Source: an uncultured Aeromicrobium sp.
GTDB taxonomy: Bacteria > Actinomycetota > Actinomycetes > Propionibacteriales > Nocardioidaceae
NCBI GenBank assembly: GCA_937873005.1
Contig: CALMUY010000053.1
Location: 1-33,258 of the forward strand
DNA: 33,258 nucleotides
Direction: 5' to 3'
Below are positions 8,391-15,858 of this stretch, one piece after another; position 1 is the stretch's first letter; each line of letters begins with the position of its first letter. The notes below the pieces were generated by a model, which was not told where the DNA came from, did no database searches, and saw nothing but the letters and a program-made list of their open reading frames with translations. A program made the translations under genes and the position numbers.

Positions 8391-9485
8391 TTAGGTGGTT
8401 CGTGAAGCATCTGAAGCAGCAAGACGAACGACTTCGAAACGGTCGAGTCCGATCGTGGCAGGAACGGTACAGTCGGCGCCCAAAACTAAACGGTCGCGAC
8501 CCGCCTCGGCGATCGTGGCGTGCGTGGCATCCACGACCTCGGCTGGCGTGCCCGACGCCAAAAGTGTGCCGACGTTGTTGTCAAAGCCGCCGATCACAAC
8601 GCCATCGAAAATCTCCTTGCCCGCAGCCAACGAGACGCCTTCGGTGTGAACAGCCCAGTTGTAGGCGCTCGCGGGGTAAGCGGCTTAGTACTCGAGGTCG
8701 TTTTGGTAGTGCTCATAGCCGCACACATGCAGGATGTTGTGCGGCCACAACTCGTTGATCCGATTCAAGACGCGAATATCTGACGGCTTAATCCATTCAT
8801 CGTGATGACTGCGGTCGCATTCAGCGCGTTGGGCCGATTGCACGGAATAGAACATGCCATCGATTCGAGTTTCAGCCTTGAGTGCTTCGAGCAGCACGAT
8901 GGTGTCGTCGGCAATGATGTCGGCCGCGCGTGCGACGGCTTCCTAATGTTCAAGCAGCATTGTTTGAAAACCGTCAACATCTTTGATGATGTATTCGATG
9001 AAAAGTCGGAACTGTTGAATCGGCGCGAAGACCGTGTAAAAGGCCATCACTTCGTTGTTGTAAAACTCAACAAGATTCTTGACCAGTTCGACCTGCTTGC
9101 GGATCCACGGATGGGAGGGCTCGATCCGCTTGATTGTAGAGAGGTCTTCGACCGAAGAGACTTTGTTGTCAACGATTGAGGGATGGCTGAAGAAACCATC
9201 AGACATGATCTTGACGAAGTCGGGCTTCAGCGCAGCGTAGTCGCGTTTGTGGCCAGCGAGGTTGTTCGCAAAAATCTTCGGACTGTCATAGCCCTTGAAC
9301 GGATTGTTCGGCAAGAGCTTCCAAATGACTTCGGGCGGGACCTTCGAGGGCCCTTTCATCTTGCTTTGGATGTACTGCAGGGGAGCAGGCACGGAATAGT
9401 AGTGCCACCAAAACCCGACGGGCACACGAGAAACGGGCTTGCCGTCAAGCAAGTCGAGCATGAGTTGTCGCCGGTCGTCGATCAT
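8391..9485 (-). pseudogene. Uroporphyrinogen-decarboxylase-family (URO-D/MtaA-like) gene interrupted by two in-frame stops
   Basis: From the ATG at 9485 to the TAA at 8391 one reading frame encodes a normal-length (about 364 codons) URO-D-fold protein. The N-terminus reads RRQLMLDLLDGKPVSRVPVG and the C-terminal part includes GKEIFDGVVIGGFDNN and RLVLGADCTVP. There is no frameshift, but codons at 8943-8945 (TAG, after MLLEH) and 8685-8687 (TAA, after NDLEY) are stops, giving three pieces. Conservation looks even across all three, including between the stops (HDEWIKPSDIRVLNRINELWPHN), so inactivation is very recent, an error, or recoded. Relatives act as heme-pathway decarboxylases or as methyl-transferases for corrinoid proteins; the exact role is unknown. 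A TAGACT box 8 nt before the ATG could be a -10 for a leaderless transcript. The gene is divergent from aqpZ. Confidence 0.75.
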
Positions 9486-9678
9486 GAGGGAGAGTCTAAG
9501 TGGTGGCCAGACCGGGGGAGCGGGATAAAGACGCGATGGCTGCGCTGCGCGGTCAGCAACTCCGTGAAAAATCACCAACGTATAGCGAAAGGTGACGAGA
9601 TCGCGGATTGAACCGACGTAGTGTGAACGAGCAACCGTCGCTCGGACGATTGCGTTCAGGTTTGAAAGGAACCGGATC

Positions 9679-10395
9679 ATGCCTACGCTCATTCAAAAGC
9701 TCGGTGCTGAATTTCTGGGCACCTTCGTACTCGTCTTTGGTGGTTGTGGTGCAGCTGTACTCGCTGCTGGTTTCATGTCGGGTGACACACACCTCGGCAT
9801 TGGATTCTTGGGAGTCGCACTCGCCTTCGGCTTGACCGTCGTCGTGATGGCCTACGCAGTCGGACACATCTCCGGAGGCCACTTCAACCCGGCCGTCACT
9901 TTGGGTTTGGCTACCGCAAAGCGCATCGATTGGCGCGACGTTTTCCCCTACATTGCAGTTCAGGTTGCTGGTGCTATTGCGGCTGCAGGCGTCTTGTATG
10001 TTGTGGCAAGCGGTCAAGCGGGGTTCTCGGCAGTTGAAAGCGGATTCGCAACAAACGGCTTCGGTGAACATTCGCCGGGAGGATATTCGCTCGCGGCTGC
10101 AATCGTTGTCGAGTTCGTGCTGACAGCGATCTTCCTTTTTGTCATTCTTGGGGTCACGGATGCGAAAGCTCCTGCTGGATTCGCGCCCCTCGCCATCGGT
10201 TTGAGCTTGACGCTTATCCACCTCGTCGCCATTCCGGTCACGAACACCTCGGTCAACCCCGCACGGTCGATTGGTCCGGCATTGTTCGTCGGTGGAGATG
10301 CGATCACCCAATTGTGGGTGTTCATTCTCGTGCCGATCGCAGGTGCGGTTGCCGCTGGAGTCATTCACAACGCGTTGTTCGCCACGAAAGACTGA
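9679..10395 (+). CDS. aqpZ: Aquaporin Z, water channel
   Basis: This 238-residue channel has six membrane helices and both half-helix motifs, HFNPAV (Asn70-Pro-Ala) and SVNPAR (Asn193-Pro-Ala-Arg196). The selectivity-filter residues expected for a water-specific channel are present: an aromatic in the helix-2 AFGLTV segment (Phe50), His181, Thr190 and Arg196. Small residues around the first NPA fit AqpZ rather than a glycerol facilitator. The start ATG at 9679 has a GAAAGGA ribosome site 8 nt upstream; the upstream frame in this direction is not conserved. It is a single gene with divergent and convergent neighbours and a strong terminator, so it is likely transcribed alone. Confidence 0.95.
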   Translation: MPTLIQKLGAEFLGTFVLVFGGCGAAVLAAGFMSGDTHLGIGFLGVALAFGLTVVVMAYAVGHISGGHFNPAVTLGLATAKRIDWRDVFPYIAVQVAGAIAAAGVLYVVASGQAGFSAVESGFATNGFGEHSPGGYSLAAAIVVEFVLTAIFLFVILGVTDAKAPAGFAPLAIGLSLTLIHLVAIPVTNTSVNPARSIGPALFVGGDAITQLWVFILVPIAGAVAAGVIHNALFATKD

Positions 10396-10428
10396 GCGGA
10401 ATTTACTCGCAAAATCAGTGCCAAAAAC

Positions 10429-10472
10429 AAAGCGTGGGGCTGCGGAGATTTTTCTTCGCAGCCCCACGCTTT
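10429..10472. terminator. Strong bidirectional terminator between aqpZ and the PadR gene
   Basis: A perfect 16-bp stem, AAAGCGTGGGGCTGCG at 10429-10444 and its complement at 10457-10472, has a 12-nt loop. On the minus strand the stem is followed by TTTGTTTTTGG, a usable U-tract; on the plus strand the tail is TTAGTTTC. It lies 33 nt after aqpZ and 28 nt after the end of the convergent gene, so it can serve both. Confidence 0.88.
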
Positions 10473-10500
10473 AGTTTCATGTACTGAAGGGCGCCGTGCG

Positions 10501-11025
10501 CTACGGCTCCATTGAAGCGAGCACGTCGTCGATCCATTTGACTGTCGCGCGTGCCGTGGTGATGCCGTATTCGACAGTCGCGAGCCGAAAAGAATCGACG
10601 CCGGAAGCGACCATCACTCGCTGTGCGGCCTTGTATTCACGAACCAGTGCGGCTTGATTCTGGCGCTGTTCGTTCAGAATTCCAGTGAGGACGTCGGGAT
10701 CGATATGGCGACCAAGCGATACGAAAAGCAGGAGCGGCAACCGGACAGTCGCCGCATCGGGGCCTTTCGCGACCCACTCGGCAAACGCTTGCCGCCCGGC
10801 GACGGTGATTTCATAAGGCCGCGCATCACGTTTTCCGCTCGTGCCTTCACAGGCGAACCCCAATTCAGCTAAGCGTCGGAGTTCGCGATGAACTTGGCTG
10901 CGCGAGATCGACCAGAATCCACCGAGTTGCGCCTGCACGGCCGCAGTCAGTTCCCAGCCTGACTGCGGCGCATCGTGCAGGAACCCGAGAAGGGATGCTG
11001 CTGTGGGGTTTAAGTCGCTACTCAT
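10501..11025 (-). CDS. PadR-family transcriptional regulator
   Basis: This 174-residue protein has an N-terminal winged helix (about residues 5-85: TAASLLGFLHDAPQSGWELTA, then SISRSQVHRELRRLAELGF as recognition helix and wing) and a C-terminal all-helical dimerisation domain of the Vir_act_alpha_C type. The start is the ATG at 11025, which overlaps the TGA of the upstream gene as ATGA; the longer open frame to 11172 is antisense-like sequence inside that gene. Overlap with the DinB-like gene means the two proteins are made together, so it probably controls its own operon, perhaps through the inverted repeat at 11912-11932. Its inducer is unknown; PadR proteins often sense small hydrophobic compounds. 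Confidence 0.85.
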   Translation of the reverse strand: MSSDLNPTAASLLGFLHDAPQSGWELTAAVQAQLGGFWSISRSQVHRELRRLAELGFACEGTSGKRDARPYEITVAGRQAFAEWVAKGPDAATVRLPLLLFVSLGRHIDPDVLTGILNEQRQNQAALVREYKAAQRVMVASGVDSFRLATVEYGITTARATVKWIDDVLASMEP

Positions 11026-11876
11026 GCACTCATAAAGATCTTCTGGAACTTGAAAGCCAACCAGGGTTTGTCGCCAGCGGCCATCGTATGACCGCCGATG
11101 ATTCCCTTCCACAGCGGTACGCGACGGAATCCAGTGAGGAGCCCATAACGGGGGTTCATGGTGATGATGCAATCGACTGGTTCACCGGCTGCTTCGGCGA
11201 CAGCTTTCCCGTCAGCGATACGCAATACGAAGGGGGTGGCTTCGTGGATGCGGATTTCGTACGAGGCCTTGAAACCGTCAGGCAGGTTCGGATTCACGAG
11301 GATTGGGAGCATTTGGCTCATCACCGTGGGAAACGCGGCGCGGGCTTCTTCGACCGTGAACTCGCCGTCGATCTTGAACGCACGCGCCATATCCCAGCCA
11401 TGCACGAGTGTTTCTGTAACCGACAGCGCCAACAAGGTTCCAACTGTGCGCGTTTGCTCAGGGCCGTACCAGGACGTGGGTACGGCCGCTTCGAGATCGG
11501 GGCTTGACGCGATGACCTTCTTGAGTGCTTCGTATGCCTGTTCGAGTCCTTCGGCGACATCTTCCATGGAGCGTTCGCCGCTCGCACTCAGCGCTTGGTC
11601 GTTGATGACGGCTAGATAGTCACGCATGTTGTTGTCCCACGAGACCTCTGGGAATCCGGCGTTGAGAGGTTCGCCAGAAATGGCTCCAGCGAAAGCGAAA
11701 AGCGCCCACATGAGGTGGGTGCCTGTTTCGGAAGCATTCCAGTTCAGACTCGGAACGGGGGCTTTTGGATCGCCGCCTGAGCGGGCGATAGCGATCGTGC
11801 GCTGCATCGCAGATTCGAGTGCGACGCGCAGTTCAGCGAGATCAGGAACAACGGGCATGGAAGTCGAATTGGTCAT
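11022..11876 (-). CDS. Maleylpyruvate-isomerase/DinB-like metal-binding protein with SCP2-like C-terminal domain
   Basis: This 284-residue protein is of the TIGR03083 type, common in actinomycetes. The N-terminal four-helix DinB-like domain (about 12-185) carries the expected metal triad His54 (in TGTHLMW) and Glu155/His159 (in TETLVHGWDMA), matching the ligands of mycothiol-dependent maleylpyruvate isomerase. The C-terminal 90 residues (FVLRIADGKAV to FKFQKIFMSA) resemble the SCP2/MDMPI C-terminal domain. Mycothiol-dependent chemistry is plausible in this phylum but not shown. The ATG at 11876 lies only 5 nt after a TAGATA -10 box, so the mRNA is probably leaderless. It is the first gene of an operon with the PadR regulator. 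Confidence 0.82.
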   Translation of the reverse strand: MTNSTSMPVVPDLAELRVALESAMQRTIAIARSGGDPKAPVPSLNWNASETGTHLMWALFAFAGAISGEPLNAGFPEVSWDNNMRDYLAVINDQALSASGERSMEDVAEGLEQAYEALKKVIASSPDLEAAVPTSWYGPEQTRTVGTLLALSVTETLVHGWDMARAFKIDGEFTVEEARAAFPTVMSQMLPILVNPNLPDGFKASYEIRIHEATPFVLRIADGKAVAEAAGEPVDCIITMNPRYGLLTGFRRVPLWKGIIGGHTMAAGDKPWLAFKFQKIFMSA

Positions 11877-11881
11877 GAGAG

Positions 11882-11911
11882 TATCTATTCACACTGAAAA
11901 CGTAGTGTCAA
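11882..11911 (-). promoter_or_regulatory. Promoter of the DinB-like/PadR operon, probably leaderless
   Basis: On the minus strand a consensus -35 TTGACA (11906-11911) is followed after 18 nt by TAGATA (11882-11887), only 5 nt before the ATG at 11876. Transcription would begin at or next to the start codon, giving a leaderless mRNA, which is common in actinomycetes. Confidence 0.6.
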
Positions 11912-11932
11912 GACCGTTCTAAATAGACGGTC
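11912..11932. promoter_or_regulatory. Operator-like inverted repeat abutting the -35 box
   Basis: Arms GACCGT (11912-11917) and ACGGTC (11927-11932) flank a 9-nt A/T-rich spacer. The site directly touches the upstream edge of the TTGACA box, a position where a bound regulator would affect RNA polymerase. The arm sequence resembles TetR-family operators with a GACGGTC or GACCGTC half-site; the PadR protein of the operon is the other candidate. Confidence 0.5.
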
Positions 11933-12203
11933 AATTATTCTTGAAACGTCTCCACATTGTTCAAGATGCGTTAATCTTCAGCGCAGTAAGAGTGTGATTT
12001 CGGATTTACCCGTGATGAAAACAATCGCATTTGCGGGCTTCAAAGTGCCAGCGGGTGGCACCTGGGTCGTGTTGAAAATGTGCCGACTTTTCAACTCGAA
12101 ATACGACTTGAGTTAGCCTCAGAAAGGCGTAGCGTTGAACGTGAAATTCGGAGTTCGCGTGTCATACGAGGGCTCTTACACAGACTCGAAGGATTGATCA
12201 CGA

Positions 12204-12410
12204 ATGAAGTTGAGCGCTCGCAATATTCTCACCGGAACCGTCGTCGAAGTCGTGCGTGGTGCTACGACTGCACACGTCAAACTTGACGTGGATGGCACCA
12301 TCATCACTTCATCCATCACCAATGAAGCGGCTGACGATCTGGCACTCGAAGTTGGCCAAAAAGCCCATGCCGTTGTCAAGGCATCCGACGTTCTCATCGC
12401 CGTCGACTGA
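12204..12410 (+). CDS. mop: Molbindin, single TOBE-domain molybdate-binding protein
   Basis: This 68-residue protein spans the Mop/TOBE domain exactly: MKLSARNILTGTVVEVVRG, then a TTAHVKLDVDG strand, the SITNEAADDLAL segment and the C-terminal KASDVLIAVD. This is the pattern of small molybdate/tungstate storage proteins that assemble as hexamers in the cytoplasm. The ATG at 12204 follows a weak GAAGGA ribosome site about 10 nt upstream. No molybdate transporter or molybdenum-cofactor gene is in the window, so it is an isolated member. It converges on the monooxygenase gene with a gap of 55 nt. Confidence 0.92.
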   Translation: MKLSARNILTGTVVEVVRGATTAHVKLDVDGTIITSSITNEAADDLALEVGQKAHAVVKASDVLIAVD

Positions 12411-12465
12411 CGCAATCGCGTTCCAAACAAGTATGAGAGGCAGTCCGGACCGGGCTTCTGCAGCG

Positions 12466-13836
12466 CTAGGCGGAAACGCGAGCTCGGCCTGCCGTGCGTT
12501 CCTGCTTTAGATCCCAGATGAAGTGATCGAAGTCGACCTCCATCGTGTGACGGGGCGACGAATAGAACTGACGCTTGTTGCGTTCGTGGTCGGCGTTCAT
12601 GCGAGCGCGAATCTGGTGTGTAGACGGTGGCGTGTAGGTGCCACTGATGATCTCAGCAACCCATTCGCTCTGCGCTTCGGCGAGCGGCATCACAGCACCG
12701 ACAGGCTGCAACAGGCCAATGAAGTACAGGCCCGGCAGATCGGGATGAATCGTGCGCTTCCACAACGGCAGATCGTTGTCTTTCGCGGTCAAGAACTCTC
12801 CATCGAAGAACGGGAACGTCACCTTGTAGCCGGTCGCCCAAACGATCAGATCGGCTGAAACGCGTGAACCGTCAGTGAAAACAACGCCGTCGCCGTCGAG
12901 TCGCTCAATACCAGGGCGCACATCAATCGCGCCCGCCTTGAGGCGCTGTCGAATCTGTTCAGATTGGACGGGGTGCGACTGGCCTGGTGCGTGAGGTGGC
13001 TTGGGGAGTCCGTACTTGGTCATGTCTCCTGAGACGATCGCGCCGAATCGTAGGCGCGCTGCTGTGGCCCACCAAGGCAACCAGCCAGGTAACGCCACCT
13101 GATCGCTCGCGCGACCCAGAAGCATCTTGCGCAGTACCCACTGGCCTCGCCGCACCGACCAGTACGTCGACTTGGCTCCGAACGAGGCCTCAACTGAAAT
13201 GTCCATCGCTGAGTTGCCGGCGCCCACCACGACAACCTCGCGGCCTTCCAGCTGTTCGCCAGAACGGTAGGAATGCGCGTGGATTTGTTCGCCGTCGAAG
13301 GTGCCGGGGTAGGCAGGTTCTGGCCAGCGAGGATCCCAGTGGTGTCCGTTTGCTACGAGCACTGAATCGTAGTGGTTGGTGGTTATGCCATCGGGTCCGT
13401 CAATGGTGACGAGCCAGCCTCCTTCAGGGTCAGGTTTCACCGAAGTGACCGTTGTGTGAAAAGTGATCTTGTCGCGGAAGCCGAAGTGGTCGAGATACGA
13501 CTCGAAATAGGCAGCGACCTGATGGTGCTTGGCGTATGGTGGATAGTTCTTGGGCATCGGGAAATCAGAGAACGCCATCCGCGGACAGGACGTATTGATT
13601 TCGAGTGTTTCGTAGCAGGCAGACTGGCCATTCGAATTGTCGAAAACCCAGTTTCCGCCGATTGCGCCGCCCTTTTCGAAGCAATCGAAATCGATGCCGG
13701 CTAGGTAGAGGTTCTTGGCGGCCGCCAAACCAGAAGAACCCGCGCCAATAATGCACGCACGATGGTTCGGGACCCGAACTGGTACCGGCTGAGTAATGGC
13801 GGGAGCCTTGTCAGATTGCTTTACGCAATAGATCAC
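12466..13836 (-). CDS. Flavin-containing monooxygenase (FMO-type, NADPH/FAD)
   Basis: This 456-residue flavoprotein has the classical order of motifs: FAD-binding GAGSSG (31-36), the FMO fingerprint F-x-G-x3-H-x3-Y (Phe180, Gly182, His186, Tyr190), NADPH-binding GAGNSA (205-210), and ATGYK (334-338). Length and motif spacing are those of bacterial FMOs, which oxygenate soft nucleophiles (N or S) of small organic molecules; Baeyer-Villiger activity cannot be excluded because the fingerprint differs only slightly. The GTG at 13836 is the only start before the first Rossmann motif. It is a single gene, separated by 78 nt from the SRPBCC gene on the same strand. No substrate can be named. Confidence 0.88.
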   Translation of the reverse strand: MIYCVKQSDKAPAITQPVPVRVPNHRACIIGAGSSGLAAAKNLYLAGIDFDCFEKGGAIGGNWVFDNSNGQSACYETLEINTSCPRMAFSDFPMPKNYPPYAKHHQVAAYFESYLDHFGFRDKITFHTTVTSVKPDPEGGWLVTIDGPDGITTNHYDSVLVANGHHWDPRWPEPAYPGTFDGEQIHAHSYRSGEQLEGREVVVVGAGNSAMDISVEASFGAKSTYWSVRRGQWVLRKMLLGRASDQVALPGWLPWWATAARLRFGAIVSGDMTKYGLPKPPHAPGQSHPVQSEQIRQRLKAGAIDVRPGIERLDGDGVVFTDGSRVSADLIVWATGYKVTFPFFDGEFLTAKDNDLPLWKRTIHPDLPGLYFIGLLQPVGAVMPLAEAQSEWVAEIISGTYTPPSTHQIRARMNADHERNKRQFYSSPRHTMEVDFDHFIWDLKQERTAGRARVSA

Positions 13837-13914
13837 TTGTTGATCTTGCCAACGGATCGTTCACGCTTCAATCATTTCGCACGTATTTCTCGACAATTCT
13901 GTTTGATTTAGCCG

Positions 13915-14907
13915 TCACATCGTGTCAATGCGAGATTCCAGTCGGTCAAAACTGACTTCCATGCCGTCGACCATGCCGGTAGCGAGGATCTCGGCGCGAG
14001 TATCGGTGTCGGGATACGTGATGACGTATGTCAGCAGGGTTCCGCTTGAGCACGAGTTGAGCGTGAGTTCATTGAGTGTTTCGGGACTGGATTCGCCCTG
14101 TGGGTCGTCAGGCGTGCAGAAGCGTTCTGTTGACACGAGGCGGTGCGGAGTCTCGACTTCGATTACCTCTCCGACAAACCCGAAGGTCTCACCTGATTCG
14201 TCGTTTCGGAACGTGTACTTCACCGAGGTGCCTTCAGTTGCGCTCATCTCGCATTCGGGCATGCTCCAGCCGTCGGGACCTGTCTGCCATTGGCGGAGCA
14301 GTTCCGGTTCGGTATGCGCGCGCCAAACCGCATCGATCGGGCCACGAACAATGCGCGAAATTCGAGCCTGGTTGGTTCCGAGAAGTTGCAGTTCGGTGTC
14401 CCACACACCGACCAGTTCGGCAAGGTCGGCAAGCACTGCGTCGATTTGAGACATCGCTGAACGTAGGCCCTCTTCCATGCCCATACCGATGATTTTTTCG
14501 ATTTCTTCGACCGAATTGAAATGGGTAGTCGTGGTTACACGAGACCCTAATGCGGTCTCAGCGAACTCGAAAACCATTCGCATCTCTGGCATTGCGTCGT
14601 TCGGAGTGCCGTCCTCGAGCGCGAAACCATCGAGTACCTCGAATCGACTGGGTTCTGCTACGGCGGTCCATTTCCAGTAGCCGCGACTCGTGTCGCCGTT
14701 CGGGCCCGTCATGCAGTAGTTGCTGAGGCCACCGACGAATCCGTCGTGCCGGAAAAAGGTGGCCGGATACTCGACGGGCCCCCAAAACTGTTCGATTGAA
14801 CGCGGGTTGAGATAGGCATCCCAAAGGCGTTCGACAGGTGCCGTGAAATCCGCGACCACCGTCATAGTCAGTGATTCAATGTCGCTCGTAAAGCTTGTGA
14901 TTGGCAT
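13915..14907 (-). CDS. Double SRPBCC (AHSA1-like) domain protein
   Basis: Two AHSA1/START-like domains are fused in 330 residues. Domain 1 (about 10-155) has DFTAPVERLWDAYLNPRSIEQFWGP; domain 2 (about 170-325) has RIVRGPIDAVWRAHTEPELLRQWQTGPDGW. These are the typical first helix and ligand-cavity entry of the family. Such proteins bind hydrophobic ligands in a helix-grip fold; no catalytic residue is evident. The start is the ATG at 14907 with a GGAAGG ribosome site, 31 nt after the ArsR gene; the longer open frame to 15105 is a shadow inside that gene. ArsR-SRPBCC pairs are a recurrent operon type, where the regulator represses both. Most partners have one domain, so the fusion is less usual. 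Confidence 0.85.
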   Translation of the reverse strand: MPITSFTSDIESLTMTVVADFTAPVERLWDAYLNPRSIEQFWGPVEYPATFFRHDGFVGGLSNYCMTGPNGDTSRGYWKWTAVAEPSRFEVLDGFALEDGTPNDAMPEMRMVFEFAETALGSRVTTTTHFNSVEEIEKIIGMGMEEGLRSAMSQIDAVLADLAELVGVWDTELQLLGTNQARISRIVRGPIDAVWRAHTEPELLRQWQTGPDGWSMPECEMSATEGTSVKYTFRNDESGETFGFVGEVIEVETPHRLVSTERFCTPDDPQGESSPETLNELTLNSCSSGTLLTYVITYPDTDTRAEILATGMVDGMEVSFDRLESRIDTM

Positions 14908-14938
14908 GATGAGCCTTCCGTATATTGGGCCAGACGCG

Positions 14939-15268
14939 TTATTCGGCGAGGAACGCATCGAGGCGGTCAATGCGGTCTCGCCATAGGTGTTCAAATTGCG
15001 CAAGTAGTTCTTGTGCTTTGCGGATAGTGGTGGGGTTCCCCTTGACGATGCGCTCGCGCCCGTTGGGAAACTTTCGGACGAGATCTGCGGCCTCGAGCAC
15101 AGCAACGTGCTTTTGAACTGCGGCGAAACTCATGTCGTATTCGTGGGCAAGTTCAGAGACTGAATACGTCGAGGCAAGTGTTCGGCGCACGATGTCTCGG
15201 CGGGTCGAGTCCGCAAGAGCTCGGAAGATCCGGTCAATGTTTTCATCAGCACGAGTATCTACAACCAT
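14939..15268 (-). CDS. ArsR-family helix-turn-helix repressor
   Basis: This 109-residue winged-helix regulator starts with IDRIFRALADSTRRDIVRRTL, the family signature, followed by the recognition helix region SVSELAHEYDMSFAAVQKHVAVLEAADLV and a wing KFPNGRERIVKGNP. There is no Cys-rich metal motif, in line with the SRPBCC-linked branch rather than the arsenic-sensing one. The first codons (ATGGTTGTAGAT) lie inside a long palindrome, so the repressor probably controls its own translation start region. It is the first gene of an operon with the double-SRPBCC gene. Confidence 0.9.
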   Translation of the reverse strand: MVVDTRADENIDRIFRALADSTRRDIVRRTLASTYSVSELAHEYDMSFAAVQKHVAVLEAADLVRKFPNGRERIVKGNPTTIRKAQELLAQFEHLWRDRIDRLDAFLAE

Positions 15269-15280
15269 TTGGTTGTAGAT
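15257..15280. promoter_or_regulatory. Palindromic operator over the arsR start codon
   Basis: Arms ATCTACAACCA (15257-15267) and TGGTTGTAGAT (15270-15280) are perfect complements over 11 bp with a 2-nt centre. The minus-strand ATG at 15266-15268 is part of it. Size, symmetry and position fit an ArsR-dimer site that represses the arsR-SRPBCC operon. Confidence 0.75.
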
Positions 15281-15369
15281 TACGGCTCGTTCGACTCTGC
15301 GTCAAGAGTTTGGAGAAGTTTGCAGGGCGGCTATGCGCAACTGTTTGGCTTGTACAGATAATGCTTGAT

Positions 15370-15828
15370 ATGGGAAACGAACCGACTGCTGCGAGCGATG
15401 CGCATAACTCGCCAAAGCCAGTTCGCGATTGGGTACGGGCGCACCCTGCCGATATTGTCGACGTATTCGTCTATGTCGTGGTCTTGAATCTCGCCGTCGA
15501 ATACGTGCCGAGCGTGATTAGTGAGACGTTTACTCACTCGCTTGTGACTGCTGTTCTGCTCAAGATCGTGCTTGAAATCGTGTTGCTTTTGAAGAAAGCA
15601 GTCGTGGCGCGGTTTCGGGCCAACACATCGAAAGTGGGGAAGTCGTTTTTCGGGCTCGTCTTGTGGGGGATCATGATCGGCAGCAAGATTCTGATACTTG
15701 AACTCATCGCCCTGGTTTTTGATGGGGACGTGGTTTTGGGTGGTTTTGTGTCAGTGACCTTGCTTGCGGTAACTCTGCTGTTGTCTCGCAACGCCGTGCG
15801 TAAACTGATCGACGACCCACTCTCCTGA
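15370..15828 (+). CDS. Small four-helix membrane protein of unknown function
   Basis: No family is recognised. A polar N-terminus of about 25 residues is followed by four hydrophobic segments: VDVFVYVVVLNLAVEYV, LVTAVLLKIVLEIVLLL, FFGLVLWGIMIGSKILILEL and a last one around VTLLAVTLLLS, with a basic loop (KKAVVARFRANTSKVGKS) between the second and third. The predicted chain is 152 residues. The ATG at 15361 (3 codons earlier) is an alternative; I prefer 15370 because a GATAAT box at 15357-15362 would give a leaderless transcript starting there, and neither start has a ribosome-binding site. The much longer open frame from 15178 overlaps the ArsR gene antisense and is not believable. It converges on the GyrI-like gene with a 30-nt gap. 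Confidence 0.6.
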   Translation: MGNEPTAASDAHNSPKPVRDWVRAHPADIVDVFVYVVVLNLAVEYVPSVISETFTHSLVTAVLLKIVLEIVLLLKKAVVARFRANTSKVGKSFFGLVLWGIMIGSKILILELIALVFDGDVVLGGFVSVTLLAVTLLLSRNAVRKLIDDPLS

Positions 15829-15858
15829 GTAACTAGACGAACCCACTCGGGTCAAGAC

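Larger units (their letters stand above)
11877..12203. other. Intergenic region between the divergent DinB-like operon and molbindin
   Basis: These 327 nt carry no convincing gene. The left end holds the promoter and operator-like repeat of the DinB-like operon, described separately. Near the molbindin side there is a perfect 6-bp inverted repeat GTGCCA (12045-12050) / TGGCAC (12056-12061) with a 5-nt spacer, and a weaker one AACTC (12093-12097) / GAGTT (12110-12114). Either could be a regulator site for molbindin; I see no clear -35/-10 pair for it and no Moco riboswitch-like structure. Confidence 0.4.

Noticed and set aside
8685-8945. Pyrrolysine or other recoding in the URO-D-family gene
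   Set aside because: Two different stops (TAG and TAA) are involved, no recoding tRNA or synthetase gene is in the window, and other genes end normally at both codons. Kept only as a minor alternative.
9553-10467. 304-residue open frame antisense to aqpZ
   Set aside because: Aquaporin Z on the plus strand is certain; the antisense product is highly charged low-complexity sequence.
12080-12286. 68-residue open frame overlapping the start of molbindin
   Set aside because: It is out of frame with mop, Arg/Ser-rich and has no ribosome site.
15178-15369. Longer start for the small membrane protein
   Set aside because: It would run antisense through arsR and across its operator and adds Cys/Arg-rich sequence unlike a membrane protein N-terminus.
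15841-15852. ACCC/GGGT mini-hairpin between the small membrane protein and the GyrI-like gene
   Set aside because: Only a 4-bp stem with no T-run; too weak to call a terminator.
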